64,000 bases of DNA from JAMXLO01 sp963819855 (GTDB taxonomy: Bacteria; Pseudomonadota; Alphaproteobacteria; Acetobacterales; Acetobacteraceae), in contig CAWFYC010000035.1 of assembly GCA_963819855.1 (NCBI GenBank), positions 1-64,000 of the forward strand, in the 5' to 3' direction. A program made the translations under genes and the position numbers. Below, piece by piece: positions 1-9,647 of this stretch. Under the pieces are notes generated by a model. The model ran no database searches. It was not told the origin of the DNA and was given only the letters and a program-made list of their open reading frames with translations. Every line of letters starts with the position of its first letter. Position 1 is the stretch's first letter.

Positions 1-71
1 AGACCCGCCAAACACGCTTGACTACCAGCAGATAAGAGGATTCGAGTGTCGCCCAAGTAGCGCGGTGTCCA

Positions 72-995
72 ATGCCTAGCGGAGTTGTCCACCTCTCGAC
101 CGAACGGCCTGAACCGCCACAGGCCGATTTTGTTCTGACCATCGGGTTTCGGAAGGGGGAAGGTAATCCACAACGTATTTTTCAAGCGGCGGACGCGTTC
201 ATCCGAGCGTTTCAGAATCTCGACCGCGTTCTATGCGATTCAATTGACGTTCATCTAGAGCCGATGCTTTTGCTGGAAGACGTTGAGGCGGGTTCGCTCC
301 GGATATGGCTTAAAAATGCTTTGACTGCTACAGATGACGAGGCGCTGAAAAAGATAGATTGGCGGCCTGCGGTTGGCCGGTATTTGGTGCGGGCGAAGTA
401 CATCTACATAGAGTGGGCCAACGACACGGACCCAGATCGTGCAAGTCTCGTTGGGCTTGCTAGGAGGTTTGCCCGTATAGCCTCCGAAACTGACGTGAGA
501 CATCTCCCGGCCTACTCGCCTCCAGCTGTTATAGACCTTGCTGAAACAGCAAAGGAAATTGATGCAGCCAAGTCGTTTCTTCTTGAGGGTGATTCAGTCA
601 GCTACGAAGCAGTAGGAGAACCGCCAGTTACGTTTGACCTCACCGTGACCCACTCGCCGGAACAACTCGTCGATTTGTCCATTAAAGAGACGGTGACGTT
701 TCCTCCTGCGCCGATGATCCTTACGGTAAGAAGGCCTGATTATTTGGGATCATCGAAATGGGAGTTTAGGCACGGGCGCCGTCCGCTATCTGTTCGCATC
801 GATGATACTGCTTGGTTGCAACAATTCCAATCAAGGAAGATCGACGTACGGCCTGGCGACGCACTGCGCTGCATGGTTTGTATTGAAAACAGTTACGGGC
901 ACGATAACGAACTAATGCGGGAGAGCTATGCTATCACAAAGATTGTTGAAATACTCGAAAATCCCGGTCAAGACGACTTGCTAGATCCGACATAA
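72..995 (+). CDS. Hypothetical protein, 307 aa, unknown function
   Basis: I do not recognise this family. The 307-residue product has no signal peptide or membrane segment. It looks like a soluble two-part protein: an N-terminal alpha/beta region (residues 1-150, including a DDEALKKIDW stretch followed by a conserved-looking VGRYLVRAKYIYIEW segment) and a C-terminal beta-rich region (about 190-290). Codon use is visibly more AT-rich than the neighbouring genes (many aaa, gat, ttt and att codons), which suggests horizontal transfer. Its 3' end overlaps a probable transposase remnant read from the other strand, which also fits a mobile context. The start is an ATG with a weak ribosome binding site. 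It could belong to a larger system lying to the left of the window edge. Confidence 0.75.
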   Translation: MPSGVVHLSTERPEPPQADFVLTIGFRKGEGNPQRIFQAADAFIRAFQNLDRVLCDSIDVHLEPMLLLEDVEAGSLRIWLKNALTATDDEALKKIDWRPAVGRYLVRAKYIYIEWANDTDPDRASLVGLARRFARIASETDVRHLPAYSPPAVIDLAETAKEIDAAKSFLLEGDSVSYEAVGEPPVTFDLTVTHSPEQLVDLSIKETVTFPPAPMILTVRRPDYLGSSKWEFRHGRRPLSVRIDDTAWLQQFQSRKIDVRPGDALRCMVCIENSYGHDNELMRESYAITKIVEILENPGQDDLLDPT

Positions 996-1134
996 CTCGC
1001 TGTCTGTCTCTCTTCCCACTCTTCGATCATCGTCACTAGGTCGGCAACTTCCCGAAGCTTCGTGGTAACGCCTGCCTTCATCGCCGGTGTCACACGCAGG
1101 GAGCCCGCCCGGATGCTCTCTTGGCTGAATTGCC
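968..1134 (-). pseudogene. Probable transposase C-terminal remnant
   Basis: Just after the end of the M81 gene, the minus strand encodes about 55 residues containing LRVTPAMKAGVTTKLREVAD followed by an acidic IEEWEE helix and a stop. From memory, a TPAM-A-GVT motif followed by a short helix is typical of the extreme C-terminus of IS1-like transposases. No upstream part of a transposase is present: the same frame runs on only as a meaningless shadow of the M81 gene. I therefore read it as a leftover end of an insertion sequence that once lay here. It could instead be an unrelated short coding piece. Confidence 0.4.
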
Positions 1135-2625
1135 TCACCCCGCTCGCGGCCGGCGCCGCACCTCCGGACGCACGTAGCGGAAGTTCAGGATCGCGGGATC
1201 GGCCACCACGGGCCCGGGTGCGATCCCCACAATGATCTGCTCGGCCATCGGCCCGAAATCCGCGCGGAAATGCACCGACGATTTCAGCACCAGGATCGGG
1301 CACTCGCTCGGCTCCACCCCGACATGACGCAGGATCGCCTGGTCGAGCGCCTGCATCTTGTGCGACACCACCATCACCCGCACGCCGTCCACGTCGATCA
1401 GCGCGCAGGGGCCGAGATTGCCGGGATTGCCGGCCCCCATCGGCCCGGTCAGTGTGAACCGCCCATCGGTGAGCTTCAGCACCCGCGCCGCGCAATCGAA
1501 CGGCAACCCGTCCGACTTGCCGCCAAGCGACAGGGGCAGCGAACCGCCTTCGCCGGCGGCCTCGCACGCGGCGACGCTCTCCGCATCGTTGATCAGGCAC
1601 AGCACCGCGCCCTTCGCCTGCTGGCGCACCAGCTCGGCGAGCAGCCCGGTGGTGTCGCCATGGCCGCCACCGCCGGGATTGTCCTGGGTATCGGCGATGA
1701 CGATCGGCTTCGAGGCACGCGCCGCCAGGCGCTTCGCCTCGGCGACCGCATCGGCCGCCGACAACGTCTCCTGCACGAAGTCGCTCTCGCGCGTTGCGAC
1801 ATGCGCGACGAATGCGTCCGCCGCCGCATCGGCTTCTGCCTGCGTGTCGGCATAGGCGGCGACCGCCGGCCCGCAGTCGGCGAAATCCGCGTACGGAAAG
1901 CCGAAGCAGAACGCCAGTTCAACCGCATTCATCCGCTCCGCCAATGACACGCGCTCCGCCATCACCTCGTTCATCGGTGGCATCAGCGTGCACTGGGAAC
2001 CGAGCGGCAGCCAGAACTCGAACTGGCGGAAGGCACGTGCCCACGGCCTGCCGCGCTCGATGCGTCGCAGCAGCAGATGCATCGCCTGGGCGCCGGCGTC
2101 CTTCATGTCGACATGCGGATAAGTGCGGAACGGCACTACGGCATCCGCCAAGGTCACCATCTGCGCCGTCAGATTGGCGTGCGGATCGAGACTGATGGTA
2201 AGCGGCAGGTCGCCGACGATGGCACGGACGCGACGCAGCAACTCGCCTTCCGCATCGGGAAAGCTGTCCACCACCGCGGCGCCATGCAGATCGAGATACA
2301 CGCCGTCGAGCGGCGCCGCATCCAACGCGTGCGACAGCGCCGCGCAGATCAGCGCGCCGATGCGTTCGAACGCCTCATCCTGCACCGGGCCAGCCGGATT
2401 GGCGAAGGTCCAGGCCAATGGCACGACCTCGACACCGCCCGCTTCGGCGACCGCGAGCGCGCCGGCCGCCGGTACCGAGGTGCCGCGCACCGCATCGAGC
2501 ATCGCAGCGCCCTCGGTCAGTCGCGGGAAGCCCGCAGGCTGCACGAAATCGGTGTAGGTGGTCGGTCGTGGCGCGAAGGAGTGGCTCTCATGCAGAAAGC
2601 CACCGATGGCAATGCGTCGTGTCAT
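1135..2625 (-). CDS. M81 family metallopeptidase (MlrC-like)
   Basis: This 496-residue protein matches the M81/MlrC family, zinc enzymes named after the microcystinase-pathway protein MlrC. Family hallmarks are visible: an N-terminal MTRRIAIGGFLHESHSFAP with the HE-x-x-x-F metal region, YLDLHGAAV near residue 110, SLDPHAN near 145, and the NPGGGGHGDTT loop near residue 315. The start is ATG at 2625, where the protein begins in the usual way for the family; a longer open frame upstream is only a shadow of the preceding gene. The start overlaps the DUF2235 stop by 4 nt (ATGA), so the two genes are probably translationally coupled. The natural substrate is unknown; most relatives are not microcystin degraders. 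Confidence 0.9.
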   Translation of the reverse strand: MTRRIAIGGFLHESHSFAPRPTTYTDFVQPAGFPRLTEGAAMLDAVRGTSVPAAGALAVAEAGGVEVVPLAWTFANPAGPVQDEAFERIGALICAALSHALDAAPLDGVYLDLHGAAVVDSFPDAEGELLRRVRAIVGDLPLTISLDPHANLTAQMVTLADAVVPFRTYPHVDMKDAGAQAMHLLLRRIERGRPWARAFRQFEFWLPLGSQCTLMPPMNEVMAERVSLAERMNAVELAFCFGFPYADFADCGPAVAAYADTQAEADAAADAFVAHVATRESDFVQETLSAADAVAEAKRLAARASKPIVIADTQDNPGGGGHGDTTGLLAELVRQQAKGAVLCLINDAESVAACEAAGEGGSLPLSLGGKSDGLPFDCAARVLKLTDGRFTLTGPMGAGNPGNLGPCALIDVDGVRVMVVSHKMQALDQAILRHVGVEPSECPILVLKSSVHFRADFGPMAEQIIVGIAPGPVVADPAILNFRYVRPEVRRRPRAG

Positions 2626-3677
2626 GCGGGAGTTCCTCTGACGGGAAAGCCGTCGTTGTCGGGCTGGTATTTCGAATCGGCCGCCCGCCTGCCGAGCACG
2701 CTGGCGTCGATGGTCTGCGTGTTGCCGGCGGCGAGGTTCATCGGCCGGAAGTAGATCGGATGCGTTTTGGCGTACAGACCCTGGAGGAACGTCTGATACG
2801 AATCCTCGATCGGCGCCTGTTGATTGGCGGCGACCGTCACCGGTATCGCCGCCGGATCGATCGCGAGGCCCGCACCGGCGGCCTTGCCCTGCATCCACGC
2901 CAGCGCCAGGTCGGACAGCCGGCGATCCGCGGTGCCGCCGCCGACGTTGCCGTGCGCGCCAAGGAACCAGCGCTGTTCGACACTCTGGTCCGGCTTCGGA
3001 ACCGCGCTCCACAGCGTCGCCTGGAAGTCGATCCGGTGCTCGTCCACCGCGACCGCGTGCGCCGCGGTCCGCACGATGCCGCTCAGTTCGGTGTCGTGGA
3101 AGCCGTATTTGGCCGCGTTCAGCCATTGCAGCGCGGCGACGGGGATGCCGAGAGCGCCGACCGTATCCCACACGCCGAGGAATCGCACCTTGACCTCGCG
3201 CGAATATTTGGTGCGGAACGCCAACGCCTGATCGGTGTCCGCGCTGGGGTCGCGGTTGCGATACAGCGCGTAGGCATCGCGCAGGCGATGCAGGTTCTCC
3301 GGCGTGAGCAGCCCGACGTTGCGGATCATGCCGACCAGACTGCGCGCCTCGTAGGCACCACGGCTGAAACCCAGGATGAACAGTTCATGGTCGCCGGGAT
3401 CGGGATTTGGATAGTTTTCCACCAGGAAGCGATAGCCGCTGCGGATCTTCTCATCGATCCCGAAGCCGAACACGCCGCCTGACACGGTGTCCCACCAGTC
3501 TCCGGTGCCGACGCCGGTGTCGTACCACTTGGTCTGCACCGAACCGTCCGCCTGGGTGCCGTGCAGCACGGAGTCGTAGAACCGCACGACGTTGGTCTCG
3601 ATGCGCTGCAAGGGATCGGCATCGGCGGAAGGCCGATCCCAGGTGCCGTCGAAGCAGACAATCAATCTGGTGACCAT
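2622..3677 (-). CDS. DUF2235 domain alpha/beta hydrolase
   Basis: The 351-residue product is a DUF2235 protein, an alpha/beta-hydrolase-like family that includes type VI secretion phospholipase effectors (Tle1 type) but also many chromosomal proteins of unknown role. It starts with the characteristic RLIVCFDGTWD. The nucleophile elbow GFSRGAYEAR (GxSxG) lies near residue 103, and an FLGVWDTVGALG strand-loop near 170 is typical of the family. There is no signal peptide and no VgrG, PAAR or immunity gene beside it, so a secretion role has no support here. It is transcribed just before the M81 peptidase with a 4-nt overlap, suggesting a two-gene operon. Confidence 0.88.
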   Translation of the reverse strand: MVTRLIVCFDGTWDRPSADADPLQRIETNVVRFYDSVLHGTQADGSVQTKWYDTGVGTGDWWDTVSGGVFGFGIDEKIRSGYRFLVENYPNPDPGDHELFILGFSRGAYEARSLVGMIRNVGLLTPENLHRLRDAYALYRNRDPSADTDQALAFRTKYSREVKVRFLGVWDTVGALGIPVAALQWLNAAKYGFHDTELSGIVRTAAHAVAVDEHRIDFQATLWSAVPKPDQSVEQRWFLGAHGNVGGGTADRRLSDLALAWMQGKAAGAGLAIDPAAIPVTVAANQQAPIEDSYQTFLQGLYAKTHPIYFRPMNLAAGNTQTIDASVLGRRAADSKYQPDNDGFPVRGTPA

Positions 3678-3704
3678 CGCAACTCGCTCCGCGTCAGCCA
3701 GCCT

Positions 3705-4709
3705 TCACGCCAGCCACTCCGGTACCGGCAAACTCTTCGAGCGCAGGAATTCCGGATTGAACAGTTTGGACTGATACCGCGAGCCGCCATCCGCCAGGAT
3801 CGTCACCACGGTATGGCCGGGGCCCATTTGTTTCGCCACCCGCACCGCCGAGGCGATGTTGATGCCGGACGAGGTGCCGACCGAAAGGCCCTCATGGATC
3901 AGCACCTGGTAGATGTGTTGCAGCGCCTCGGCGTCGGGGATGCGCTCCGCATCGTCGATCGGCGCGCCGTCCATGTTGGCGGTGACGCGCGAATTGCCGA
4001 TGCCTTCGGTGATCGAACTGCCCTCGATCTTCAGGTCGTTGTGCTTCACCCAGCCGAACAGGCCGCTGCCCTCGCAATCGGCCAGCACGATGCGTACCTT
4101 CGGGTTGCGCTGCTTCAGCGCGAACGCAACACCGGCCAGCGTGCCGCCGGTGCCGCAGGAGCAGGTGAACGCATCCACCTTGCCCTCGGTCTGCTCCCAG
4201 ATCTCCGGGCCGGTGTGGGTGCGGTGGCCCTCGCGGTTGGCCAGGTTGTCGAACTGGTTGGCCCATACCGCGCCGGTCTCCTCCGCCATCCGGCGCGAGA
4301 CGTGCACGTAGTTGCCGGGATCGCGATACGGCTTCGCCGGCACCAGCCGCAGGTCGGCGCCGATCATGCGCAGGAAATCGATCTTCTCCTTGCTCTGCGT
4401 CTCCGGCATCACGATGACGCAGCGATAGCCGCGCGCGTTGCCGACCAGCGTGAGGCCGATGCCGGTGTTGCCGGCGGTGCCCTCCACGATGGTGCCGCCG
4501 GGCTGCAACGCGCCGCGCTTCTCGGCATCGGCGATGATGTAGAGGCCGGCACGATCCTTCACCGAACCTCCAGGGTTCATGAATTCAGCCTTGCCGAGGA
4601 TGGTGCAGCCGGTGGACTCGGAGGCGCGGCGCAGCCGGATCAGCGGGGTCTGGCCGATCGACGCGGCCAGGTCCTCTTGCCAGTGCGTGCCGTGGTAGAG
4701 TTGGGTCAT
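3705..4709 (-). CDS. cysK: Cysteine synthase A (O-acetylserine sulfhydrylase)
   Basis: This PLP enzyme makes cysteine from O-acetylserine and sulfide. The 334-residue product shows IGQTPLIRL, the PLP lysine in NPGGSVKDRAG (about residue 50), the substrate loop GTAGNTGIG (about 81) and the phosphate-binding GTGGTLAG (about 190). The internal FNPEFLRSKSLPVPEWL tail is seen in the longer alphaproteobacterial type of the enzyme. I chose ATG 4709 because GAGGA lies just upstream; an in-frame ATG at 4721 is less well placed. It is divergent from a rhodanese gene with only 30 bp between the two start codons. Cystathionine beta-synthase-like activity cannot be excluded from sequence alone. Confidence 0.9.
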   Translation of the reverse strand: MTQLYHGTHWQEDLAASIGQTPLIRLRRASESTGCTILGKAEFMNPGGSVKDRAGLYIIADAEKRGALQPGGTIVEGTAGNTGIGLTLVGNARGYRCVIVMPETQSKEKIDFLRMIGADLRLVPAKPYRDPGNYVHVSRRMAEETGAVWANQFDNLANREGHRTHTGPEIWEQTEGKVDAFTCSCGTGGTLAGVAFALKQRNPKVRIVLADCEGSGLFGWVKHNDLKIEGSSITEGIGNSRVTANMDGAPIDDAERIPDAEALQHIYQVLIHEGLSVGTSSGINIASAVRVAKQMGPGHTVVTILADGGSRYQSKLFNPEFLRSKSLPVPEWLA

Positions 4710-4739
4710 CGCCGTCCTCATGCAGCAGGAGTTCCAGTC

Positions 4740-5150
4740 ATGGTCGAGAATGTGCTCCCCGGGCGGGTCTGGGAAGCCCTGCAAAACGATCCCAAGGCGC
4801 AGTTGGTCGATGTACGGACGGACGCGGAGTGGAATTTCGTCGGTCTGCCGGACCTGTCAGCGGCAGGCAAGCAGGTGGTACCGATCCAATGGCAGGTTTA
4901 TCCGACGATGGCGCACAATGCCGCATTCGCCGACCAGTTGAAGGAGGCCGGGTTCACCCCGGAGCACCACATCTACTTCATCTGCCGCAGCGGCCAGCGC
5001 AGTCTTGCGGCGGCGCAGGCGGCTCAGGCAGCGGGATTTCCATACGCCTATAATGTCGCCGAAGGGTTCGAGGGCGGCGTCGATGCGGCGGGACACCGCG
5101 GCGTTGCGTCGGGGTGGAAGGCTGCGCGGTTGCCCTGGCGGCAGCGATAG
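4740..5150 (+). CDS. Rhodanese-like sulfurtransferase
   Basis: This single-domain rhodanese of 136 residues carries sulfane sulfur as a cysteine persulfide. LVDVRTDAEW marks the domain start (about residue 22) and the active-site loop FICRSGQRS holds the catalytic cysteine near residue 83. The start ATG at 4740 has AGGAG at good spacing; longer frames upstream are shadows of cysK. It is divergent from cysK with 30 bp between the start codons, so the two share control DNA, and both handle sulfur, which makes joint regulation plausible. The exact sulfur acceptor is unknown. Confidence 0.88.
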   Translation: MVENVLPGRVWEALQNDPKAQLVDVRTDAEWNFVGLPDLSAAGKQVVPIQWQVYPTMAHNAAFADQLKEAGFTPEHHIYFICRSGQRSLAAAQAAQAAGFPYAYNVAEGFEGGVDAAGHRGVASGWKAARLPWRQR

Positions 5151-5370
5151 GCGCGTGATCCGGATCAGACCGTGACCGGCCGGACTTCGACGCCGGGCAA
5201 ACTTCGAGCGTTACGTACAAGTTGACCCGCTGCTCACGCAAACGGCCGCTTGGTTTTGATCCAGATCAATGCCGACGATGTCGGTTGGTGCCAGTTAATG
5301 CATCGCAGGCGTCGCGCCGCGATGCCCGCACCTCAGGTCGTTCGCGCCCGACCAAAATCAGGAGGCACCA

Positions 5371-6891
5371 ATGCTCGATCGGACACAAGAGGCAACGTTG
5401 CAGCGCAGCCGTCTGCGCTCGCGCTACGACAACTTTATCGGCGGTCGTTGGCAGCCGCCAGTGAAGGGACGCTATTTCACCGACACCAGCCCGATTGACG
5501 GATCGAAGCTGTGCGACATGGCGCGCTCGGACGCCGCGGATGTGGAGTGTGCGCTGGATGCCGCGCATGCCGCGCGCGATGCCTGGGGCCGCACTGCACC
5601 GGCGGAACGAGCCCGGCTGCTGAACCAGATCGCGGACCGGATCGAGGACAATCTCGACCTGCTCGCCTACGCGGAAACCATCGACAACGGTAAACCTATC
5701 CGTGAGACGCGCGCGGCCGACGTGCCGCTGGCGGCCGATCATTTCCGTTATTTCGCCGGCTGCATCCGCGCCGAGGAAGGCACGCTGGCGGAACTCGACA
5801 ATGACACCGTCGCGTATCATTTCCGTGAGCCGATGGGCGTGGTGGCACAGATCATTCCATGGAATTTTCCGCTGTTGATGGCAGCGTGGAAATTGGCGCC
5901 CGCACTCGCCACCGGCAACTGCGTGGTGATCAAGCCGGCCTCGGACACGCCGCTGAGCCTGGCGGTGCTGATGGACCTGGCAGGCGACGTACTGCCTGCC
6001 GGCGTGCTGAACGTCGTCAACGGCCACGGTTCCGAAGTGGGTGCACCACTGGCGTCCAGCCCGCGCATCGCCAAGGTCAGCTTCACCGGCGAGACCACGA
6101 CCGGCCGTCAGATCATGCAGTACGCGGCCGAGAATCTGATCCCCAGCACGATGGAACTGGGGGGCAAGTCGCCGAATATCTTCATGGCCGACGTGATGGA
6201 CGCGGACGACGCATTCCTCGACAAGGCGCTGGAAGGGTTCGCGCTGTTCGCGTTCAACAAGGGCGAGGTGTGCACCTGCCCGTCGCGCGCCCTCGTGCAG
6301 GAATCGATTTTCGACAAGTTCATGGAGCGGGCGGTCGCGCGGGTGGCGAAGATCAGGATGGGCGATCCGCGCGATCCCGCCACCATGATGGGCGCACAGG
6401 CATCGCGCGGGCAGTTGGAAAAGATCCTGGGCTACGTCGATGTCGGCAGGCAGGAAGGCGCACATCTGGCGACCGGCGGTGAGCGGGCGCATCTCGGCGG
6501 TGAGCTGGAGAATGGCTACTACATGAGGCCGACGGTGTTCGTCGGTCACAACAAGATGCGCATCTTCCAGGAGGAGATTTTCGGGCCGGTGCTGTCGGTG
6601 ACCACATTCAAGACCGTGGAAGATGCCATCGCCATAGGCAACGATACGATCTACGGCCTTGGCGCCGGCGTGTGGTCGCGTAACGGCTCGGTGGCGTATC
6701 GCGTCGGTCGTGAGATCAAGGCCGGGCGCGTGTGGACCAACTGCTACCACATGTACCCGGCGCATGCGGCGTTCGGCGGCTACAAGCACTCGGGCTACGG
6801 CCGCGAAACGCACAAGATGATCATGGACCACTATCAGCAGACCAAGAACCTGCTGGTCAGCTACAGCCCGAACGCGCTTGGCTTCTTCTGA
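5371..6891 (+). CDS. NAD-dependent aldehyde dehydrogenase (AldB/ExaC type)
   Basis: The 506-residue protein is an aldehyde dehydrogenase of the ExaC/AldB/AcoD group that oxidises acetaldehyde and other short aldehydes to acids. The Rossmann segment contains PWNFPLLMAAWKLAPALATG, the glycine motif FTGETTTG follows, the general base lies in MELGGKSPN (about residue 263), and the catalytic cysteine in GEVCTCPSR (about 305). The CTCPSR loop is characteristic of this group. The start ATG has an AGGAG-type site in ATCAGGAGGC. The gene is followed at once by DUF779, its usual genomic partner. The 220-bp upstream region (5151-5370) is non-coding and probably holds the promoter. Confidence 0.92.
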   Translation: MLDRTQEATLQRSRLRSRYDNFIGGRWQPPVKGRYFTDTSPIDGSKLCDMARSDAADVECALDAAHAARDAWGRTAPAERARLLNQIADRIEDNLDLLAYAETIDNGKPIRETRAADVPLAADHFRYFAGCIRAEEGTLAELDNDTVAYHFREPMGVVAQIIPWNFPLLMAAWKLAPALATGNCVVIKPASDTPLSLAVLMDLAGDVLPAGVLNVVNGHGSEVGAPLASSPRIAKVSFTGETTTGRQIMQYAAENLIPSTMELGGKSPNIFMADVMDADDAFLDKALEGFALFAFNKGEVCTCPSRALVQESIFDKFMERAVARVAKIRMGDPRDPATMMGAQASRGQLEKILGYVDVGRQEGAHLATGGERAHLGGELENGYYMRPTVFVGHNKMRIFQEEIFGPVLSVTTFKTVEDAIAIGNDTIYGLGAGVWSRNGSVAYRVGREIKAGRVWTNCYHMYPAHAAFGGYKHSGYGRETHKMIMDHYQQTKNLLVSYSPNALGFF

Positions 6892-6901
6892 GCGCAGCGC
6901 A

Positions 6902-7285
6902 GTGCCGCCTCGGGTGCTGATCACCGAGGCGGCTGCCAGGCTGGTGCGGCAGTTGCATGACCACCATGGTCCGCTGCTGTTCCACCAGTCGGGCGGCTGT
7001 TGCGAGGGCAGTGCGCCGATGTGTCTGCGCCGTGTCGACTTCCGCATCGGCGTGCGCGACGTACTGCTCGGCGCGATCGAGGGCTGCCCGTTCTACGTCA
7101 GTGCCGCCCAGTTCCCGTACTGGGCCCACAGCCAACTCACCATCGACGTGATATCGGACGGCGGCGACAGCTTTTCGCTCGAGGCGGTGGAAGGCGTGCG
7201 CTTCATCACCCGCTCACGCGTCCTCACCGATGCAGAGATGGATGCGGTGGACGCTGCGGGCCCGGCGATCGGGCCCGATGCCTGA
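6902..7285 (+). CDS. DUF779 family protein
   Basis: DUF779 proteins are small cysteine-containing proteins of unknown biochemical role that are commonly encoded next to AldB/ExaC aldehyde dehydrogenases, as here. The product has the family core FHQSGGCCEGSAPMC (about residues 28-42), the glycine-rich DVLLG, and the FYVS--QFPYWAHSQLTIDV block. The cysteine cluster suggests metal or thiol chemistry, which is inference. The start is unclear: GTG 6902 follows the dehydrogenase stop by 10 nt, and a TTG at 6878 would give 8 more residues and overlap the dehydrogenase. I favour GTG because the family usually begins shortly before the VLITEAA segment. Confidence 0.82.
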   Translation: MPPRVLITEAAARLVRQLHDHHGPLLFHQSGGCCEGSAPMCLRRVDFRIGVRDVLLGAIEGCPFYVSAAQFPYWAHSQLTIDVISDGGDSFSLEAVEGVRFITRSRVLTDAEMDAVDAAGPAIGPDA

Positions 7286-7430
7286 GGTCCAGGCGATCTA
7301 GACCACACATCAGGTCTTAGATGCGGCGGACGGCGGCTCCGGGGTGTCGAAGCCGGACGGGAACTTGTGCCTCGCTCGCGGCATGCGCATATAGGTCAGG
7401 GCGCGCGCCCCGACCCCGAAAGGATTGCCG

Positions 7431-7691
7431 ATGACCCCGCAGTTTCTTCGCTCCGAGGCTGCACGTTTCCGCGAGATGGCCGAGTCCGTCACCGATCGCG
7501 AGGCCTCGCGGCAGAGGCTGCTCGGAATGGCAGCCGACTACGAAGCGCGCGCCGCGGCCGCCGAGGCGGATCGGCCGCCGGCGATCGAGGCCGCCACTGA
7601 GGAACCGCCGCCAGACATTCAGCAAGCGCCGGCGACGGAGGAAGCGAGCACCGTGAAGCCCGGCCGGAGGCGGCTCTCGTTGCGCGGGTAA
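7431..7691 (+). CDS. Small hypothetical protein, alphaproteobacterial type
   Basis: This 86-residue protein has an N-terminal amphipathic alpha-helix (FLRSEAARFREMAESVTDRE, then a segment like RLLGMAADYEARAAAAE) and a disordered proline/glutamate-rich tail. Very similar short helical proteins are widespread in alphaproteobacteria, though no function is known to me. ATG 7431 is preceded by an AAAGGA site. It stands alone, convergent with the DUF2272 gene, and is probably monocistronic. Confidence 0.7.
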   Translation: MTPQFLRSEAARFREMAESVTDREASRQRLLGMAADYEARAAAAEADRPPAIEAATEEPPPDIQQAPATEEASTVKPGRRRLSLRG

Positions 7692-7710
7692 CGAGCAGCG
7701 GGTGTAATGC

Positions 7711-8544
7711 CTACGCAACCGGACCACTGACGGCGAGCCGCAGCACCACCATCCAGGGGTAGCGAACGTCGATCACCTGCCCGTCCGGTGCTGCCAGCTT
7801 GCCGTCAGGCGTGACCGGCACGTGCTTCAGCGTCACCGCATCATCGACGTTGCCGCCGACCACGCCGATCTGACCCGGCACAGAACTATCGACCACGATG
7901 TCGCAGTGCCCCGGGAAATGTCCGGCCGGCAGATCGTCGTAGCTCACATCGTGGGCGCCGCCGCGGCCGAGACAAATCAGATCGCCAGGCCGCGGCGCGT
8001 AATCCCCGGGACGCTCGGCGACGATCAGCCAACCCGACGCCTGACCGAGCTTCATCTGTTTGGCGAGGTCGATGTAGTCCGAATGGCTCGTGGAATAGGG
8101 AAAGTGCGAGCCGGCGCCGGCAATGCGCATGACATAGGAGACGAACGCGGCCGACCACGCATAGTTGCCATCCTCGCTCGCTGGAAACTCGATGCCGTTC
8201 GCATCGTGCTTGCCGGTCCAGGCGGCTTCAGGCGCACCGGCGTTCATCGCCAACCACCAGTACTCGCCGACGCGCTGCCACAAACCCTGCTGCCGTTCGG
8301 GTTTATCCTCGGGCGTCGCGGGCCGATAGCTGCCGGGCGGATTGTCATCGACCGGCGAACCGAACAACCGCCACTCGCGCAAGGCAATTGCCACCACCGC
8401 GTCGCGCGAGAACGGCTCATACGGGATGCGGGCGAACGGCGGCACGTTGGCGTCGAGCGGCACAGGCGGGCGCTGCGGCGGTGCCGCACAGGCGCTCAGC
8501 AGAGCAGCAGCCAGCAGCGGGACGGCGCGCATCGCGGATCGCAC
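7711..8544 (-). CDS. DUF2272 domain lipoprotein
   Basis: The 277-residue product begins with a lipoprotein signal (VPLLAAALLSAC, lipid-modified Cys about residue 19) and so should be anchored in the cell envelope. The rest matches DUF2272, a domain with an NlpC/P60-like, CHAP-like look: YAWSAAFVSYVMRIAG near residue 130, SHSDYI near 155, and GDLICLGRG near 190. The AWSAAFVSYV and GHCDIVV blocks resemble the active-site Cys and His regions of papain-like peptidases, but the nucleophile position here is Ser or Ala, so activity is doubtful. The start is GTG at 8544, immediately after the mtnA stop; ATG 8532 is an alternative that leaves a very short signal. It is in an operon with mtnA. Confidence 0.82.
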   Translation of the reverse strand: MRSAMRAVPLLAAALLSACAAPPQRPPVPLDANVPPFARIPYEPFSRDAVVAIALREWRLFGSPVDDNPPGSYRPATPEDKPERQQGLWQRVGEYWWLAMNAGAPEAAWTGKHDANGIEFPASEDGNYAWSAAFVSYVMRIAGAGSHFPYSTSHSDYIDLAKQMKLGQASGWLIVAERPGDYAPRPGDLICLGRGGAHDVSYDDLPAGHFPGHCDIVVDSSVPGQIGVVGGNVDDAVTLKHVPVTPDGKLAAPDGQVIDVRYPWMVVLRLAVSGPVA

Positions 8545-9642
<1,098 letters not shown>

Positions 9643-9647
9643 AACTG

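Noticed and set aside
2622..3677. A type VI secretion effector role for the DUF2235 protein
   Set aside because: No VgrG, PAAR, Hcp or immunity gene nearby; the neighbour is a peptidase.
3561..5150. A 529-residue plus-strand frame ending in the rhodanese
   Set aside because: Only the last 136 residues are protein-like; the rest is antisense of cysK and DUF2235.
5270..5320. Possible sigma-54 promoter (TTGGTGCC...TGCAT) upstream of the aldehyde dehydrogenase
   Set aside because: GG to GC spacing is 11 bases, not the required 10, and the surrounding bases match poorly.
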